Part shown: piece by piece, positions 19,996-30,467 of the stretch | Numbering within the stretch: the stretch's first letter is position 1 | Layout: each line of letters starts with the position of its first letter | NCBI GenBank assembly: GCA_946183915.1 | Contig: CAMHDJ010000002.1 | Span: 1 to 64,000, forward strand | Origin: an uncultured Bacteroidales bacterium | GTDB lineage: Bacteria; Bacteroidota; Bacteroidia; Bacteroidales; P3 | Direction of reading: 5' to 3' | DNA length: 64,000 bases | Notes under the pieces: generated by a model | Told to the model about the DNA's origin: nothing | The model's database searches: none | Seen by the model: only the letters and a program-made list of their open reading frames with translations | Made by a program: the position numbers and the translations under genes

Positions 19996-20386
19996 ACGCG
20001 CCTTCTTTGGTTGAACATGCTATATGGGTTTGAATTTTTTACCCCATTTAAACGTCGATCATTCTTTTTAATTGTGTCAAAGTGAAAATTTAACATTTTA
20101 TTTGTATTCTCCACCCCGATATCCCCTGGTGCGACCGCCCCCGCCAAGCACCTGAATGTCCCCTCGATTCGTTAAAAAGCATTAAAAGTACTAAAAAAGT
20201 GTTAAAATTCGACCTGGGATGTTAAAAAATTCCCCTTTGGGGGGCTTATATATAGTGAGAGATCTCTCTTTTACCCCACCCTTTCACTCCACCCCTGCCG
20301 CTCCCCGAGGAGAGGATGTAGATAGGTCTGTTATGCGTCAGCCGCCCCCTCCCAGGAGAGGACCAGGGGAGAGGGGAGGAATCACG

Positions 20387-20652
20387 ACCCCTCCAAAACG
20401 CCCATGGTTCCTAGGTGGCTCCGTGATGACTCCCTGATGACTCCCTGATGACTCTCTTAAAACCAGGGCAAAACCCTTGCCCTGTCAGCGTTTTGCGAGT
20501 TTTCCAGCATGGTTTGCACACTTCCGAAGTGCTAGACGTCTCGTTTAGAAATAGTTAAAGGTGCAAATTAGATCGTGCACGATCTAATTTTTTAACCTAA
20601 ATTAACTTAATTTAGTGGGTAGTGGGCAGTGGATAGTGGGTAGCACATGGGT
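20387..20652 (+). repeat. 266-bp dispersed repeat, copy 1
   Basis: Nearly identical in length and order to 56699-56964, with scattered substitutions. It contains, in order, three GATGACTCCCT-type 11-mers (about 20425-20457), a hairpin CAGGGCAA / TTGCCCTG, the 24-nt palindrome (20566-20589), a short AT hairpin, and four heptamers of GTGGGTA type (20615-20642). No coding potential. Confidence 0.9.
20566..20589. repeat. 24-nt perfect palindrome centred on GTGCAC
   Basis: AATTAGATCGTG followed by its exact complement. Further full or near copies are at 42934-42957, 43245-43268 and 56879-56901, with a half copy at 20926-20945. All are intergenic. It could be a protein-binding site or an RNA hairpin. 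Confidence 0.9.
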
Positions 20653-20662
20653 CTTTTTTTGT

Positions 20663-20860
20663 TAACGGCGAATTACTCGAATTTAACGAAGCTACGCAGG
20701 TCGCTAGGTTATCTTTTTGTTTTGCGAATTACTCGAATGCTTGCGCAGGCCATTCGAGTAATTCGCTGAAATCAGCCTGCGTAGCTTTCGCGTAATTCGC
20801 ATAATTCGCCGTTATAAAAGCCTGCGTAGCTTCGAGTTATTCGAGTCATTCGCCGTTAAA
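20663..20860. repeat. MITE-like element with about 38-bp inverted ends, copy 1
   Basis: The left end reads TTAACGGCGAATTACTCGAA and continues to GCTACGCAGG; the right end (20821-20860) is its near-complement. Inside is a 16-bp perfect hairpin, GCGAATTACTCGAATG and its complement (20724-20766), and a further partial copy. There is no ORF. A second element of similar size is at 43962-44152 and a solo end at 57016-57053. Confidence 0.85.
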
Positions 20861-21145
20861 ATCCTTGTTTGGGGTGGGTCGTTCTCCGCTTCGCTATCGG
20901 AAGCCTCCACAGGAGGCTCCCTTCACGTGCACGATCTAATTTTTTGACTTAAATTAACTTAAATCCGAACTATCGTCGGTTGAAAACCGTCCCGGGCGGC
21001 AGGTGGCGCGGCGGGCTGTTGAAAGCTGTTGATAAGTGGCGGTAGTGTGGGGGTGAAAAAGTGTTAAATTAATTCTATAAGTCATTGATCTATAGTAGTG
21101 CGGTAAAATTTTAAGATTTTTTAACAGAACTATTTTCATGCAGTG

Positions 21146-21177
21146 TTTGGCGGGATGGAAAAAAGGTTGTATTTTTG
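21146..21177 (+). promoter_or_regulatory. Main promoter of the ribosomal block
   Basis: TTTG (21146-21149), 20-nt spacer, TATTTTTG (21170-21177), 78 nt upstream of rpsL. The leader begins with a small hairpin, CGCTTT / AAAGCG (21184-21201). Confidence 0.8.
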
Positions 21178-21254
21178 CATTTCCGCTTTGGGTGTAAAGC
21201 GCCCGGCGATATGATTGAAAAACAGATAAATAAAATAAAAATAACGAAGAAAAA

Positions 21255-21638
21255 ATGCCAACAATTCAGCAATTAGTTCGCAAAGGACGTCAGCAGATGG
21301 AGTACAAGAGTAAGTCTCCCGCCCTCGACAGCTGCCCGCAGCGTCGCGGAGTCTGCACGCGTGTGTACACCACGACCCCCAAGAAACCTAACTCGGCCAT
21401 GCGTAAAGTGGCCCGTGTGCGTTTGACCAACGGCAAGGAGGTGAATGCCTACATTCCGGGTGAGGGTCACAACCTGCAGGAGCACTCGATCGTGATGATC
21501 CGTGGAGGCCGTGTGAAGGATCTCCCGGGCGTGCGTTATCACATCATCCGCGGAGCGTTGGATACGAGCGGTGTCGACGGCCGTCGTCAGCGTCGTTCGA
21601 AATATGGTGCCAAGCGTCCGAAACAGGCCGGCAAATAA
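21255..21638 (+). CDS. rpsL: 30S ribosomal protein uS12
   Basis: 127 aa. Decoding-centre protein. Lys43-Lys44 in [11 protein letters not shown] and Lys88-Asp89 in [11 protein letters not shown] are the wild-type residues at the sites of streptomycin-resistance changes, so no resistance substitution is seen. First gene of the 33-gene block; rpoB and rpoC, often just upstream in other bacteria, are absent here. Confidence 0.98.
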   Translation: MPTIQQLVRKGRQQMEYKSKSPALDSCPQRRGVCTRVYTTTPKKPNSAMRKVARVRLTNGKEVNAYIPGEGHNLQEHSIVMIRGGRVKDLPGVRYHIIRGALDTSGVDGRRQRRSKYGAKRPKQAGK

Positions 21639-21639
21639 G

Positions 21640-21672
21640 TTGAAAGTTAAACGTTGAAAGTTAAAAGTTTTT
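21640..21672 (+). repeat. Heptamer array in the rpsL-rpsG spacer
   Basis: GTTGAAA, GTTAAAC, GTTGAAA, GTTAAAA and GTTTTTT in exact 7-nt phase fill the spacer between rpsL and rpsG. Confidence 0.8.
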
Positions 21673-21679
21673 TAGCAAA

Positions 21680-22147
21680 ATGAGAAAAGCTAAGCCCAAG
21701 AAAAGAATCATCCTTCCGGATCCGAAATACAATGATGTGCAGGTGACCAAGTTCGTCAACAACCTGATGATGGGTGGCAAGAAGACCATCGCCTACCGTA
21801 TTTTCTACGATGCCATCGACGTGGTGAGCGAGCGTACGAAAGAGGACGGTCTGGAGGTGTGGAAGAAAGCCCTGGCCAATGTGACGCCGAGCGTCGAGGT
21901 GCGCAGCAAGCGCATCGGCGGTGCCACGTTCCAGATCCCGACCGAGATCCGCGCCGAGCGCAAACAGAGCATCGGCATGAAGAACCTGATTGGTTTCTCG
22001 CGCAAGCGCAGTGAGAAGACGATGGCCCTGAAACTGGCCGCCGAGATCCAGGCCGCCTACAAGGAAGAGGGTGCCGCCTTCAAGCGCAAGGAGGATATCC
22101 ACCGCATGGCCGACGCCAACAAGGCTTTCTCGCACTTCCGCGCGTAA
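21680..22147 (+). CDS. rpsG: 30S ribosomal protein uS7
   Basis: 155 aa. Primary 16S rRNA-binding protein that nucleates the 30S head. [10 protein letters not shown]-terminus and [33 protein letters not shown] and [20 protein letters not shown] are diagnostic. Separated from rpsL only by a heptamer array; fusA follows after 26 bp. Confidence 0.98.
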   Translation: MRKAKPKKRIILPDPKYNDVQVTKFVNNLMMGGKKTIAYRIFYDAIDVVSERTKEDGLEVWKKALANVTPSVEVRSKRIGGATFQIPTEIRAERKQSIGMKNLIGFSRKRSEKTMALKLAAEIQAAYKEEGAAFKRKEDIHRMADANKAFSHFRA

Positions 22148-22173
22148 TACATTATATATAGAAAGAAAAAAGC

Positions 22174-24261
22174 ATGTCAGACCTACACTACACCCGCAAC
22201 ATTGGCATCATGGCCCATATCGACGCCGGCAAAACGACGACGACGGAGCGCATACTCTTCTACACTGGCAAGAACTACAAGCTCGGCGAGACCCACGAAG
22301 GGAGCGCTACGATGGACTGGATGGTGCAGGAGCAGGAGCGTGGCATCACGATCACCTCGGCTGCCACCACGGTGTATTGGGACTGGCACAACAACCGATA
22401 CAAGTACAACATCATCGACACTCCGGGCCACGTGGACTTCACCGTCGAGGTGGAGCGCTCGCTGCGCGTGCTGGATGGCGCCATCGCCATCTTCTGCGCC
22501 GTCGGCGGCGTGGAACCGCAGAGCGAGACTGTCTGGCGCCAGGCCGACAAGTATGAGGTGCCGCGCATCGCTTTCATCAACAAGATGGACCGTGCGGGTG
22601 CCGACTTCTTCTCGGTGGTGAACCAGATCAAGGAGCGCCTCGGCGCCAACCCCATCCCGATCGAGATCCCGATCGGCCAGGAAGATCTGTACAAAGGCGT
22701 TGTGGACCTGATCTCGAACAAGGCCCTGGTGTGGGACGAGAGTTCCAACGGCCAGCGCTTCGAGGAGATCCCCATGCCGGACGACCTGAAAGAAATTGCG
22801 GCCGAGTACCGCCAGAAGCTGGTCGAGGGTGTGGCCGAAGAGAACGAGGAGTTGATGATGAAGTTCTTCGACGACCCCGACTCGATCACGGCCGATGAGA
22901 TTATCGCCGAGATTCGTAAAGCCACGCTGGCGCGCAAGATCGTGCCGGTGATGTGCGGTTCGGCCTTCAAGAACAAAGGTGTGCAGACACTGCTCGACGC
23001 GGTGGCCGCCTTCCTGCCGAGTCCGCTGGACAAGCCGGAGGTGACGGGTGTGAACCCCAAGACCGAAAAGGAGGAGACCCGCAAGGTGGACGTCAAGGCG
23101 CCGTTTTCGGCCCTGGCCTTCAAGATCGCCACCGATCCCTATGTGGGCCGCCTGTGCTTCTTCCGCGTGTACAGCGGTTCGCTGGAGAGCGGCTCGTATG
23201 TCTACAACGCCAACACCGGCAAGAAGGAGCGCATCTCGCGCATCATGCAGATGCACTCGAACAAGCAGAACCCCCTCGACCGCATCGAGGCCGGCGACAT
23301 CGGCGCCGCGGTGGGCTTCAAGGACATCAAGACGGGCCACACGCTCTGCGACGAGCAGCACCCGATCGTGCTGGAGTCGATGAAGTTCCCCGAGCCGGTG
23401 ATCAGCATCGCCGTGGAGCCTCACACGCAGGCCGACATGGACAAGATGACCAACGCCCTGATGAAGCTCGTCGAGGAGGATCCCACCTTCCGCGTGAAGA
23501 CCGACGAAGTGAGTGGCCAGACCGTGATCAGCGGTATGGGCGAGTTGCACCTGGACATCATCATGGATCGTCTGCGCCGCGAGTTCGGTGTCGACGTGAA
23601 CCAGGGTCGTCCCGAGGTGGCCTACAAAGAGGCCATCACCACCACGGTGCAGCACCACGAGATCTACAAGAAACAGACCGGCGGCAAGGGTAAGTTTGCC
23701 GATGTGCTGTTCGAGATCGGTCCCGCCGATGAGGGCGTTATGGGTCTGCAGTTCGTCAACGAGGTGAAGGGTGGCAACATTCCGAAGGAGTTCATGCCCG
23801 CCATCGAGAAGGGTTTCCGCGAAGCCATGCAGAACGGCGTGCTGGCGGGTTACCCGATGGACTCGATGAAGGTGCGTGTGATCGATGGCTCGTTCCATCC
23901 GGTCGACTCGGATCAGCTGAGTTTCGAGCTCTGCGCCAAGATCGGCTTCAAGGCTGCCTGCCGCAAGGCCAACCCCGTGCTGCTGGAGCCCATCATGAAG
24001 CTTGAGGTGTTGACTCCGGACGCCTATGTGGGCGATGTGACGGGCGACCTCAACCGCCGCCGCGGCGTGCTGGAGAACATCACGGCCAAGGTGGGGGTGC
24101 AGGCCATCCACGCCAAGGTGCCCCTGGAGCAGATGTTCGGCTATGTCACCTCGCTGCGCACCATTACCTCGGGCCGTGCGAACTCGACGATGGAGTTCTC
24201 GCACTATGCCGAGTTGACGCGTGAGCAGCAGGAAGCTATACTGAAGAATAAAAATAATTAA
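22174..24261 (+). CDS. fusA: Elongation factor G
   Basis: 695 aa, full length. GTPase driving ribosome translocation. G1 [15 protein letters not shown] (about 13-27), switch [11 protein letters not shown]3 DTPGHVDF, G4 NKMDR, and domain IV-V segments [11 protein letters not shown] and [11 protein letters not shown] are all present. It sits between rpsG and rpsJ, the usual str-operon place. tuf does not follow, as it would in many proteobacteria. Confidence 0.98.
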   Translation: MSDLHYTRNIGIMAHIDAGKTTTTERILFYTGKNYKLGETHEGSATMDWMVQEQERGITITSAATTVYWDWHNNRYKYNIIDTPGHVDFTVEVERSLRVLDGAIAIFCAVGGVEPQSETVWRQADKYEVPRIAFINKMDRAGADFFSVVNQIKERLGANPIPIEIPIGQEDLYKGVVDLISNKALVWDESSNGQRFEEIPMPDDLKEIAAEYRQKLVEGVAEENEELMMKFFDDPDSITADEIIAEIRKATLARKIVPVMCGSAFKNKGVQTLLDAVAAFLPSPLDKPEVTGVNPKTEKEETRKVDVKAPFSALAFKIATDPYVGRLCFFRVYSGSLESGSYVYNANTGKKERISRIMQMHSNKQNPLDRIEAGDIGAAVGFKDIKTGHTLCDEQHPIVLESMKFPEPVISIAVEPHTQADMDKMTNALMKLVEEDPTFRVKTDEVSGQTVISGMGELHLDIIMDRLRREFGVDVNQGRPEVAYKEAITTTVQHHEIYKKQTGGKGKFADVLFEIGPADEGVMGLQFVNEVKGGNIPKEFMPAIEKGFREAMQNGVLAGYPMDSMKVRVIDGSFHPVDSDQLSFELCAKIGFKAACRKANPVLLEPIMKLEVLTPDAYVGDVTGDLNRRRGVLENITAKVGVQAIHAKVPLEQMFGYVTSLRTITSGRANSTMEFSHYAELTREQQEAILKNKNN

Positions 24262-24274
24262 ATAATAAATAACA

Positions 24275-24583
24275 ATGAGTCAAAGAATCAGAATCAAGCT
24301 CAAATCTTACGACCACAACCTCGTCGACAAATCGGCCGAGAAGATTGTGAAGACCGTTAAGATGACTGGTGCAGTGGTCAATGGCCCCATACCCCTGCCT
24401 ACCAACAAAAAGATTTTCACGGTGAACCGCTCGACCTTCGTCAACAAGAAGTCGCGTGAGCAGTTCGAGCTGAACACCTACAAGCGCTTGATGGACATCG
24501 AGATCAACGATCGCGCCAAGACCATCGACGCTCTGATGAAGCTCGAGCTTCCCAGCGGTGTGGAAGTGGAAATCAAAGTGTGA
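24275..24583 (+). CDS. rpsJ: 30S ribosomal protein uS10
   Basis: 102 aa. 30S head protein that also serves in NusB-NusE antitermination. [37 protein letters not shown] and the [12 protein letters not shown] terminus match the family. It opens the S10 part of the block, 13 bp after fusA. Confidence 0.98.
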   Translation: MSQRIRIKLKSYDHNLVDKSAEKIVKTVKMTGAVVNGPIPLPTNKKIFTVNRSTFVNKKSREQFELNTYKRLMDIEINDRAKTIDALMKLELPSGVEVEIKV

Positions 24584-24653
24584 GTCTAATCAGCCTATGT
24601 CAAGACAGATAAGCTGAATTGTCAAACAAAAAAGAACAAATCCAACTAAAGAA

Positions 24654-25283
24654 ATGTCAGGATTAATCGGAAAGAAAATCGGAATGACCAGTCTTTTTGA
24701 TGCCGACGGAAAGCAGATTCCGTGCACAGTGATTGAAGCTGGTCCTTGTGTTGTGACACAAGTGAGAACTATCGAGAAGGACGGCTACGAAGCCATCCAG
24801 CTTGCTTTCGGCGAGAAGAAGGAAAGCCGTACGAGCAAGCCCATGCGCGGCCACTTTGCCAAGGCCGGCACCACTCCCAAGCAGTATGTGGCTGAGTTCA
24901 GCCGCTTCGAGGAGGGTCACAAGAAGAAATACGGTGAAGTGCTCACCGTCGAAGTGTTCCAGGAAGGCGAGTTTGTCGACGTCGTCGGCACCTCGAAGGG
25001 TAAAGGTTTCCAGGGTGTCGTAACGCGCCACGGTTTTGGTGGTGTCGGCGACAAGACTCACGGTCAGCATGACCGTCTGCGTGCCCCGGGTTCGATCGGT
25101 GCATCGTCCTACCCCTCGCGTATCTTCAAGGGCATGCGTATGGCTGGTCAAACCGGTAATCACCGTGTGAAGGTGCAGAACCTGCAGGTGGTGAAGATCA
25201 TCGCTGAGAAGAACCTCATGCTGGTCAAGGGCTCGGTGCCCGGCCCCAAGGGTTCTATTGTCAAACTTGAAAGATGGAGTTAA
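24654..25283 (+). CDS. rplC: 50S ribosomal protein uL3
   Basis: 209 aa. Binds near the 3' end of 23S rRNA and reaches the peptidyl transferase centre. [28 protein letters not shown] and the long loop [20 protein letters not shown] are diagnostic; the loop contains the glutamine that is methylated in some bacteria (GQHDR). Followed by rplD after 6 bp. Confidence 0.98.
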   Translation: MSGLIGKKIGMTSLFDADGKQIPCTVIEAGPCVVTQVRTIEKDGYEAIQLAFGEKKESRTSKPMRGHFAKAGTTPKQYVAEFSRFEEGHKKKYGEVLTVEVFQEGEFVDVVGTSKGKGFQGVVTRHGFGGVGDKTHGQHDRLRAPGSIGASSYPSRIFKGMRMAGQTGNHRVKVQNLQVVKIIAEKNLMLVKGSVPGPKGSIVKLERWS

Positions 25284-25289
25284 TAAGAC

Positions 25290-25922
25290 ATGGAGATTAA
25301 AGTTTATAACATCAACGGAAGCGAAACCGGTAGAACCATCACGCTCGACGATTCTATCTTCGCCATCGAGCCCAACGACCACGCCATCTACCTCGATGTC
25401 AAACAGTATCTGGCCGACAATCGCCAGGGTACCGCCAAGGCTAAGGAGCGCAGCGAGAACGCCCACAGCACTCGCAAGCTGAAACGCCAGAAGGGTACCG
25501 GTGGTGCTCGCTCGGGTGATTTGAAGAGCCCCGTGTTTGTCGGTGGCGGCACCATCTTTGGACCCAAGCCCCGCGACTACCGCTTCAAACTGAACATCAA
25601 GGTCAAACGTCTCGCCCGTCGCAGTGCCCTCGCCTACAAGTGCAAGGACAATGCCATGACCGTTGTCGAGAACTTCGCCTTCGAAGGCCCCAAGACCAAA
25701 AAGATGGTCGAGGTGCTCAACAATTTGAAGTTGAACGACAAAAAGTCGCTTTTTGTGCTTGAGAATCAAAATAATTTCGTATCTTTGTCCGCTAGAAACC
25801 TCAAGAACGTGAAGGTGGTAAACGTGTCGCAATTAAATACTTACGACATTGTTAACGCCTCCAATATCGTCGTTTGTGAGGGTTCTTTGAACGAGATTAA
25901 CCGCGTTTTGGCAACAAAATAA
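25290..25922 (+). CDS. rplD: 50S ribosomal protein uL4
   Basis: 210 aa. Lines the exit tunnel and in some bacteria represses its own operon. [23 protein letters not shown] is the conserved tunnel loop; [18 protein letters not shown] is the C-terminal signature. The 3' part contains a good promoter-like sequence (25759-25787) that falls within codons for NNFVSLSA. Confidence 0.97.
   Translation: MEIKVYNINGSETGRTITLDDSIFAIEPNDHAIYLDVKQYLADNRQGTAKAKERSENAHSTRKLKRQKGTGGARSGDLKSPVFVGGGTIFGPKPRDYRFKLNIKVKRLARRSALAYKCKDNAMTVVENFAFEGPKTKKMVEVLNNLKLNDKKSLFVLENQNNFVSLSARNLKNVKVVNVSQLNTYDIVNASNIVVCEGSLNEINRVLATK
25759..25787 (+). promoter_or_regulatory. Possible internal promoter in rplD
   Basis: TTG (25759-25761), 18-nt spacer, TATCTTTG (25780-25787), a strong -7 match inside the coding sequence. 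It would transcribe rplW onward. Confidence 0.4.
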
Positions 25923-25958
25923 GGGGAGAGAGTTTAACGATTTAAGAAAGTTTAACAA

Positions 25959-26312
25959 ATGATGAACATTATAGTAAAACCGCTGATTAGTGAAAAGATG
26001 ACCCGTCTCACCGAGGCTGCCGCGAGCCCCGTGCAGACGCGCATCCAGCGTCACAAAGGCATCGCCGCCGCTCCTGCCCGCAACCGCTACGGTTTTGTTG
26101 TCGACAAACGCGCCAACAAGATCCAGATCAAGGCTGCTGTAGAGCAGTTCTACAACGTGAAGGTTGTTGATGTGAACACGATGAACTACTCGGGCAAGGT
26201 GAAATCGCGCTACACGAAGGCCGGTTTCCTGACGGGCCGCACCAATGCCTTCAAGAAGGCTATCGTGACCCTCGCCGAGGGCGACAGCATTGACTTCTAC
26301 GCCGGTATCTAA
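25959..26312 (+). CDS. rplW: 50S ribosomal protein uL23 with an internal insertion
   Basis: 117 aa, against about 96-100 in other Bacteroidota. Exit-tunnel rim protein that docks trigger factor and SRP. The start IIVKPLISEKMTRLTE and the later NRYGFVVDKRANKIQIKAAV, VVDVNTMNYSGKVKSRYTK and EGDSIDFYAGI are normal. About 20 extra residues (20-40, AASPVQTRIQRHKG and an Ala-rich tail) separate them, enlarging the loop after the first helix. The reading frame is intact. Confidence 0.96.
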   Translation: MMNIIVKPLISEKMTRLTEAAASPVQTRIQRHKGIAAAPARNRYGFVVDKRANKIQIKAAVEQFYNVKVVDVNTMNYSGKVKSRYTKAGFLTGRTNAFKKAIVTLAEGDSIDFYAGI

Positions 26313-26380
26313 CAATTAGTCAAGGAAAGAAAGTTAATAATAGTAAGGTCCACTGATAAGAGACCAATAAGAAAAAAGAA

Positions 26381-27205
26381 ATGGCTTTAAAGAAAATTAA
26401 ACCTACAACTCCCGGTCAGCGTCACAAGCTGGTGGTCACCAACGACGACATCACCGCTACCCGTCCGGAAAAGAGCCTGGTCTACGGTGTCCGCAAGAGC
26501 GGTGGCCGCAACAACCAGGGTAAGATGACCATGCGCTACATTGGCGGTGGCCACAAGAAACTGTATCGTTTCGTCGACTTCAAGCGTAACAAAGATGGTA
26601 TTCCCGCTGTGGTGAAGACCATCGAGTATGACCCCAACCGTAGTTCCCGCATTGCGCTGGTGTGCTACGCCGACGGTGAGAAGAGCTACATTCTCTGCCC
26701 GCAGGGTTTGAAGGTGGGTCAGACCGTGATGTCGGGTGCCGGTGTGGCCCCCGAGATCGGTAACACGCTGCTGCTGTCGGAGATTCCCTTCGGTACGCTG
26801 ATTCACAACATCGAGCTTCGTCCCGGTCAGGGCGCCAAGATGGTTCGTTCGGCTGGTGCTTATGCTCAGTTGATGTCGCGCGACGACAAGTATGCCATCA
26901 TTAAGATGCCCAGCGGTGAAATGCGTATGATCCTGCAGGCCTGCCGTGCTACGGTGGGTATCGTCAGTAACCCCGAGCATAACCTCGAGGTTGGTGGTAA
27001 AGCCGGTCGTAACCGTCACCTCGGCCGTCGTCCGCGCAACCGTGGTGTTGTCATGAACCCTGTGGATCACCCGATGGGTGGTGGCGAGGGCCGTCAGACT
27101 GGTGGTCATCCTCGTTCGCGCAAGGGTATTCCGGCCAAGGGCTACAAGACTCGCGCTCCCAAGAAGCAGTCGAGCAAGTACATCGTCGAAAGAAGAAAGA
27201 AGTAA
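26381..27205 (+). CDS. rplB: 50S ribosomal protein uL2
   Basis: 274 aa. Core 23S-binding protein needed for subunit association and peptidyl transfer. [37 protein letters not shown] and the C-terminal [13 protein letters not shown] motif with the critical histidine are present. Follows rplW by 68 bp. Confidence 0.98.
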   Translation: MALKKIKPTTPGQRHKLVVTNDDITATRPEKSLVYGVRKSGGRNNQGKMTMRYIGGGHKKLYRFVDFKRNKDGIPAVVKTIEYDPNRSSRIALVCYADGEKSYILCPQGLKVGQTVMSGAGVAPEIGNTLLLSEIPFGTLIHNIELRPGQGAKMVRSAGAYAQLMSRDDKYAIIKMPSGEMRMILQACRATVGIVSNPEHNLEVGGKAGRNRHLGRRPRNRGVVMNPVDHPMGGGEGRQTGGHPRSRKGIPAKGYKTRAPKKQSSKYIVERRKK

Positions 27206-27225
27206 CTCAGTAAAAAGAAGAAACA

Positions 27226-27504
27226 ATGAGTCGTTCATTAAAGAAAGGTCCTTATATCTTCCACAAGCTGGAGAAGAGAGTAATCGAGGCGCAGCAGTCG
27301 AACAAGAAGGTTACCATCAAGACGTGGTCGAGAGCTTCGATGATTTCGCCCGACTTTGTGGGGCAGACTATCGCCGTGCATAATGGCAATAAGTTCATAC
27401 CTGTGTACGTCACCGAGAATATGGTGGGTCACAAACTCGGCGAATTTGCTCCCACCCGCACCTTCCGCGGCCATGCAGGATCTAAAGATAAAGGTAAAAA
27501 GTAA
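27226..27504 (+). CDS. rpsS: 30S ribosomal protein uS19
   Basis: 92 aa. 30S head protein contacting uS13 and bridging to the A-site t[34 protein letters not shown] and [16 protein letters not shown] are diagnostic. Spaced 20 bp after rplB. Confidence 0.98.
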   Translation: MSRSLKKGPYIFHKLEKRVIEAQQSNKKVTIKTWSRASMISPDFVGQTIAVHNGNKFIPVYVTENMVGHKLGEFAPTRTFRGHAGSKDKGKK

Positions 27505-27517
27505 ACATTGAAAAGAA

Positions 27518-27955
27518 ATGGGACGTAGAAAACATAATAGTGCAGAAGCACGCAAAGAGGCCAACAAGACCCTCTATGTGGCCAAGTTGATGAATAATCC
27601 CACCTCGCCTCAGAAGACCCGTCTTGTTGCCGACCTGGTCCGTGGAGTCGATGTAGAGAAAGCCCTTGGTATCCTTCAGTATAATCCCAGAGAGTCCGCT
27701 CCGAAGATGCGTAAGCTCCTTCTCTCCGCCATTGCCAACTGGCAGGCGAAGAATGAGGGTGTTCGCATGGAAGACGCCAAATTGTATGTCAAGCAGATCA
27801 TGGTGGACGAGGGTCGCACGATGAAGCGTATGCGCACGGCTCCCCAGGGGCGTGGTTACCGTATTCGCAAGCGTAGCAACCATATCACGATGATTCTTGG
27901 CAGCCGTCTTGAGGATACTCCTGTCGCCAAGGCTGAAACAGAAGAAACAAAATAA
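27518..27955 (+). CDS. rplV: 50S ribosomal protein uL22
   Basis: 145 aa, longer than the 110 or so of enteric bacteria because of an N-terminal MGRRKHNSAEARKEAN stretch and a charged tail. The exit-tunnel beta-hairpin APQGRGYRIRKRSNHITMIL is intact. 13 bp after rpsS. Confidence 0.97.
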   Translation: MGRRKHNSAEARKEANKTLYVAKLMNNPTSPQKTRLVADLVRGVDVEKALGILQYNPRESAPKMRKLLLSAIANWQAKNEGVRMEDAKLYVKQIMVDEGRTMKRMRTAPQGRGYRIRKRSNHITMILGSRLEDTPVAKAETEETK

Positions 27956-27981
27956 AGAATTAAAAGAAGAAAGAATCAACA

Positions 27982-28734
27982 ATGGGACAAAAGACTAACC
28001 CTATTGGAAACAGATTAGGTATCATCCGCGGATGGGATTCCAACTGGTTCGGCGGTAGAAAGTTCGAACAGAAACTTGTTGAGGACGATAAGATTCGCAA
28101 GTACCTCAATGCCCGTCTTGCTAAGGCTGGTATTTCTAAGATTTACATTGAGCGCACGCTTAAGATGCTCACTGTTACGATCAATGCAGCCCGTCCGGGT
28201 CTGATTATTGGTCGTGCCGGTTCGGAGGTCGACAAACTGCGTGAAGAGCTTAAGAAACTGACGAGCAAGGATGTTCAGATCAACATCAGTGAAGTAAAAC
28301 ATCCGGAGATGGATGCTGTTCTTGTTGCTCAAAATATCGCCAAACAGATTGAGGGTCGTATTCAGTACCGTCGTGCTATTAAGAACGCCATTACTACAAC
28401 CATGCGTACCGGTGCCGAAGGCATCAAGGTTTCTATTAGCGGTCGTATTGGTGGTGCTGAGATTGCTCGTAGCGAGCATTTTAAAGAAGGTCGTACTCCG
28501 TTGCACACTCTCCGTGCTGACATTGATTACGCTAATGCTGAGGCTCACACGACTTATGGACGTATCGGTATTAAGGTTTGGATTTGCCGTGGAGTCATTT
28601 ACGGCCGCCCTGAACTGGTTTCGTCGACTATTGGTGGTCAGCAGCGTGAACATCGTGCCGGTATCGGTGGTAGCCGTCGTCCCGAAGGTGCCCCCCGTCG
28701 TCGTCAGGGTGCGAGAAATAACAATAGTAAATAA
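27982..28734 (+). CDS. rpsC: 30S ribosomal protein uS3
   Basis: 250 aa. KH-domain protein at the mRNA entry. KH motif [18 protein letters not shown] and the C-domain [19 protein letters not shown] are diagnostic; the C-terminal tail is basic and Gly/Arg/Asn-rich. Codon use is visibly more T-ending here than in the flanking GC-rich genes, which fits high expression. Confidence 0.98.
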   Translation: MGQKTNPIGNRLGIIRGWDSNWFGGRKFEQKLVEDDKIRKYLNARLAKAGISKIYIERTLKMLTVTINAARPGLIIGRAGSEVDKLREELKKLTSKDVQINISEVKHPEMDAVLVAQNIAKQIEGRIQYRRAIKNAITTTMRTGAEGIKVSISGRIGGAEIARSEHFKEGRTPLHTLRADIDYANAEAHTTYGRIGIKVWICRGVIYGRPELVSSTIGGQQREHRAGIGGSRRPEGAPRRRQGARNNNSK

Positions 28735-28760
28735 CATCGGTTTAGTAGATAGCGTTAAAG

Positions 28761-28788
28761 CACTAAACACTAAACACTAAACAATAAG
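28761..28788 (+). repeat. Heptamer array in the rpsC-rplP spacer
   Basis: Three CACTAAA units and a degenerate CAATAAG, in 7-nt phase, in the 59-bp spacer upstream of rplP. Confidence 0.75.
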
Positions 28789-28793
28789 AAGAA

Positions 28794-29216
28794 ATGTTAC
28801 AACCCAAGAAAACAAGATATAGAAAGCAGCAGAAAGGCAAGATTAAAGGAAATGCTTTCCGTGGTCATGAACTTGCTTTCGGCACCTTCGGAATTAAGTC
28901 GCTAGAGACATGTTTTATTACTGGACGTCAAATTGAAGCTGCCCGTCAAGCTGTCACGCGTCATATGAAACGTGAGGGTCAAATATGGATCCGTATCTTC
29001 CCGGACAAACCCATCACTAAAAAACCTAACGAGGTGCGTATGGGTAAAGGTAAAGGTGCTCCCGAGTACTTTGTGGCCCGCGTGATGCCCGGTACAATGT
29101 TGTTCGAGTGTGAAGGAGTCCCTATGGATGTTGCAAAAGAGGCTTTGCGTCTTGCCGCCCAAAAACTTCCGATCTCGACTAAGTTTGTAGTAAAAAGAGA
29201 CTATATCGAAGAATAA
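28794..29216 (+). CDS. rplP: 50S ribosomal protein uL16
   Basis: 140 aa. Lies at the A-site and helps tRNA accommodation. [31 protein letters not shown]-type region [13 protein letters not shown] and [15 protein letters not shown] are diagnostic. Confidence 0.98.
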   Translation: MLQPKKTRYRKQQKGKIKGNAFRGHELAFGTFGIKSLETCFITGRQIEAARQAVTRHMKREGQIWIRIFPDKPITKKPNEVRMGKGKGAPEYFVARVMPGTMLFECEGVPMDVAKEALRLAAQKLPISTKFVVKRDYIEE

Positions 29217-29237
29217 TCAAGTAGTACCCCAACAGTC

Positions 29238-29441
29238 ATGAAGAACGAAATCGTATTAAAGGAGCTCTCGACTGCCGAACTGAAGGAGAAACTCGACACT
29301 GAGCGTGCTAATTATCAGAAAATGATAATGAGCCACGCTGTCTCGCCCCTCGAGAATCCCAATAAAATCAAAGAAAGTAGAAAAAATATTGCCCGCTGCC
29401 TTACAGAGCTCCGTGCGCGAGAAATCGCCGACCAAAAGTAA
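29238..29441 (+). CDS. rpmC: 50S ribosomal protein uL29
   Basis: 67 aa, two long helices as expected. Sits beside uL23 at the tunnel exit. The second helix carries the conserved NPNKIKESRKNIARCLTELR segment. Confidence 0.95.
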   Translation: MKNEIVLKELSTAELKEKLDTERANYQKMIMSHAVSPLENPNKIKESRKNIARCLTELRAREIADQK

Positions 29442-29472
29442 GCATGGCAACTGAAGTAAAATCCAACTGAAG

Positions 29473-29727
29473 ATGGAAAGAAATTTAAGAAAAGAAAGAA
29501 TCGGTGTTGTAGTGAGCAACAAGATGGAGAAATCCATTGTGATTCTTGTCGAACGTAAGGTGAAACACCCGAAGTATGGCAAGTTCGTCAAGAAATCCAC
29601 TAAGTTCATGGCCCACGATGAAAAGAACGAAGCCGGTATTGGCGACACCGTTCGTATCATGGAGACTCGCCCGCTGAGTAAGAACAAATGCTGGCGTCTC
29701 GTCGAGATCGTTGAGAAGGCTAAGTAA
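29473..29727 (+). CDS. rpsQ: 30S ribosomal protein uS17
   Basis: 84 aa OB-fold protein binding 16S rRNA early in assembly. [39 protein letters not shown] and [16 protein letters not shown] are diagnostic. Confidence 0.97.
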   Translation: MERNLRKERIGVVVSNKMEKSIVILVERKVKHPKYGKFVKKSTKFMAHDEKNEAGIGDTVRIMETRPLSKNKCWRLVEIVEKAK

Positions 29728-29760
29728 ATCTACTACCTAATTAGAAAAAAGTAAAAAGAA

Positions 29761-30129
29761 ATGATACAACAAGAAACCAGAATGACGGTTGCCGATAACA
29801 GCGGTGCAAAAAGCGCGCTGTGCATCCGCGTCCTCGGTGGAACCAAGAAGCGGTATGCTTCTATTGGTGATACCATTGTGGTGGCTATTAAGGATGCCAT
29901 TCCTTCAGGCAACGTGAAGAAGGGTAGCGTATCGAAGGCAGTCGTCGTGCGCACCAAGAAAGAGATTCGTCGCAATGATGGCTCATACATCCGCTTCGAC
30001 GATAATGCTTGTGTATTGCTCACCGCATCTGATGAGCTTCGTGGTACTCGTATTTTTGGCCCGGTAGGCCGTGAATTGCGCGAGAAGCAGTTTATGAAGA
30101 TTGTTTCACTCGCTCCCGAAGTATTGTAA
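29761..30129 (+). CDS. rplN: 50S ribosomal protein uL14
   Basis: 122 aa, invariant length. Forms an intersubunit bridge and is the binding site of Rsf[18 protein letters not shown] and [17 protein letters not shown] match the family signature. Confidence 0.98.
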   Translation: MIQQETRMTVADNSGAKSALCIRVLGGTKKRYASIGDTIVVAIKDAIPSGNVKKGSVSKAVVVRTKKEIRRNDGSYIRFDDNACVLLTASDELRGTRIFGPVGRELREKQFMKIVSLAPEVL

Positions 30130-30152
30130 ACAATAAAAAGAAAAAGAGAACA

Positions 30153-30467
30153 ATGAAATTGCACGTTAAAAAAGGGGATATGGTCCAGGTGATCGCTGGT
30201 GACGACAAAGGTAAAGTCGCCAAGGTCTTGAAGGTCATTCCCGAAAAGAACCGCGCCATCGTCGAGGGTGTCAACGTGAACAAGAAGCATACAAAACCCA
30301 ATGCCAAGAACACTCAGGGAGGTATCGTTGAGCAAGAGGCTCCGATACACATCTCCAACCTGATGGTTGTAGTTGGAAAGACTCCTACGAAAGTTGGCCG
30401 TCGCGTTGATGAAAAGACTGGTAAATTAGTCCGTTATTCTAAAAAAACAGGAGAGGAGATTAAGTAA
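30153..30467 (+). CDS. rplX: 50S ribosomal protein uL24
   Basis: 104 aa. Assembly initiator protein. The KOW motif [20 protein letters not shown] is near the N-terminus; [16 protein letters not shown] follows. Its TAA overlaps the rplE ATG by one base. Confidence 0.97.
   Translation: MKLHVKKGDMVQVIAGDDKGKVAKVLKVIPEKNRAIVEGVNVNKKHTKPNAKNTQGGIVEQEAPIHISNLMVVVGKTPTKVGRRVDEKTGKLVRYSKKTGEEIK

Larger units (their letters stand above)
19996..21145. other. Repeat-rich noncoding region before the ribosomal block
   Basis: No gene is visible. 19996-20386 is AT-rich then C-rich, with several TTAAAA runs and no clear structure. 20387-20652 is copy 1 of a 266-bp dispersed repeat. 20663-20860 is a palindromic MITE-like element. 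20926-20945 holds a half copy of the 24-nt palindrome. The remainder, 20946-21145, is AT-rich leader sequence before the rpsL promoter. Confidence 0.7.
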
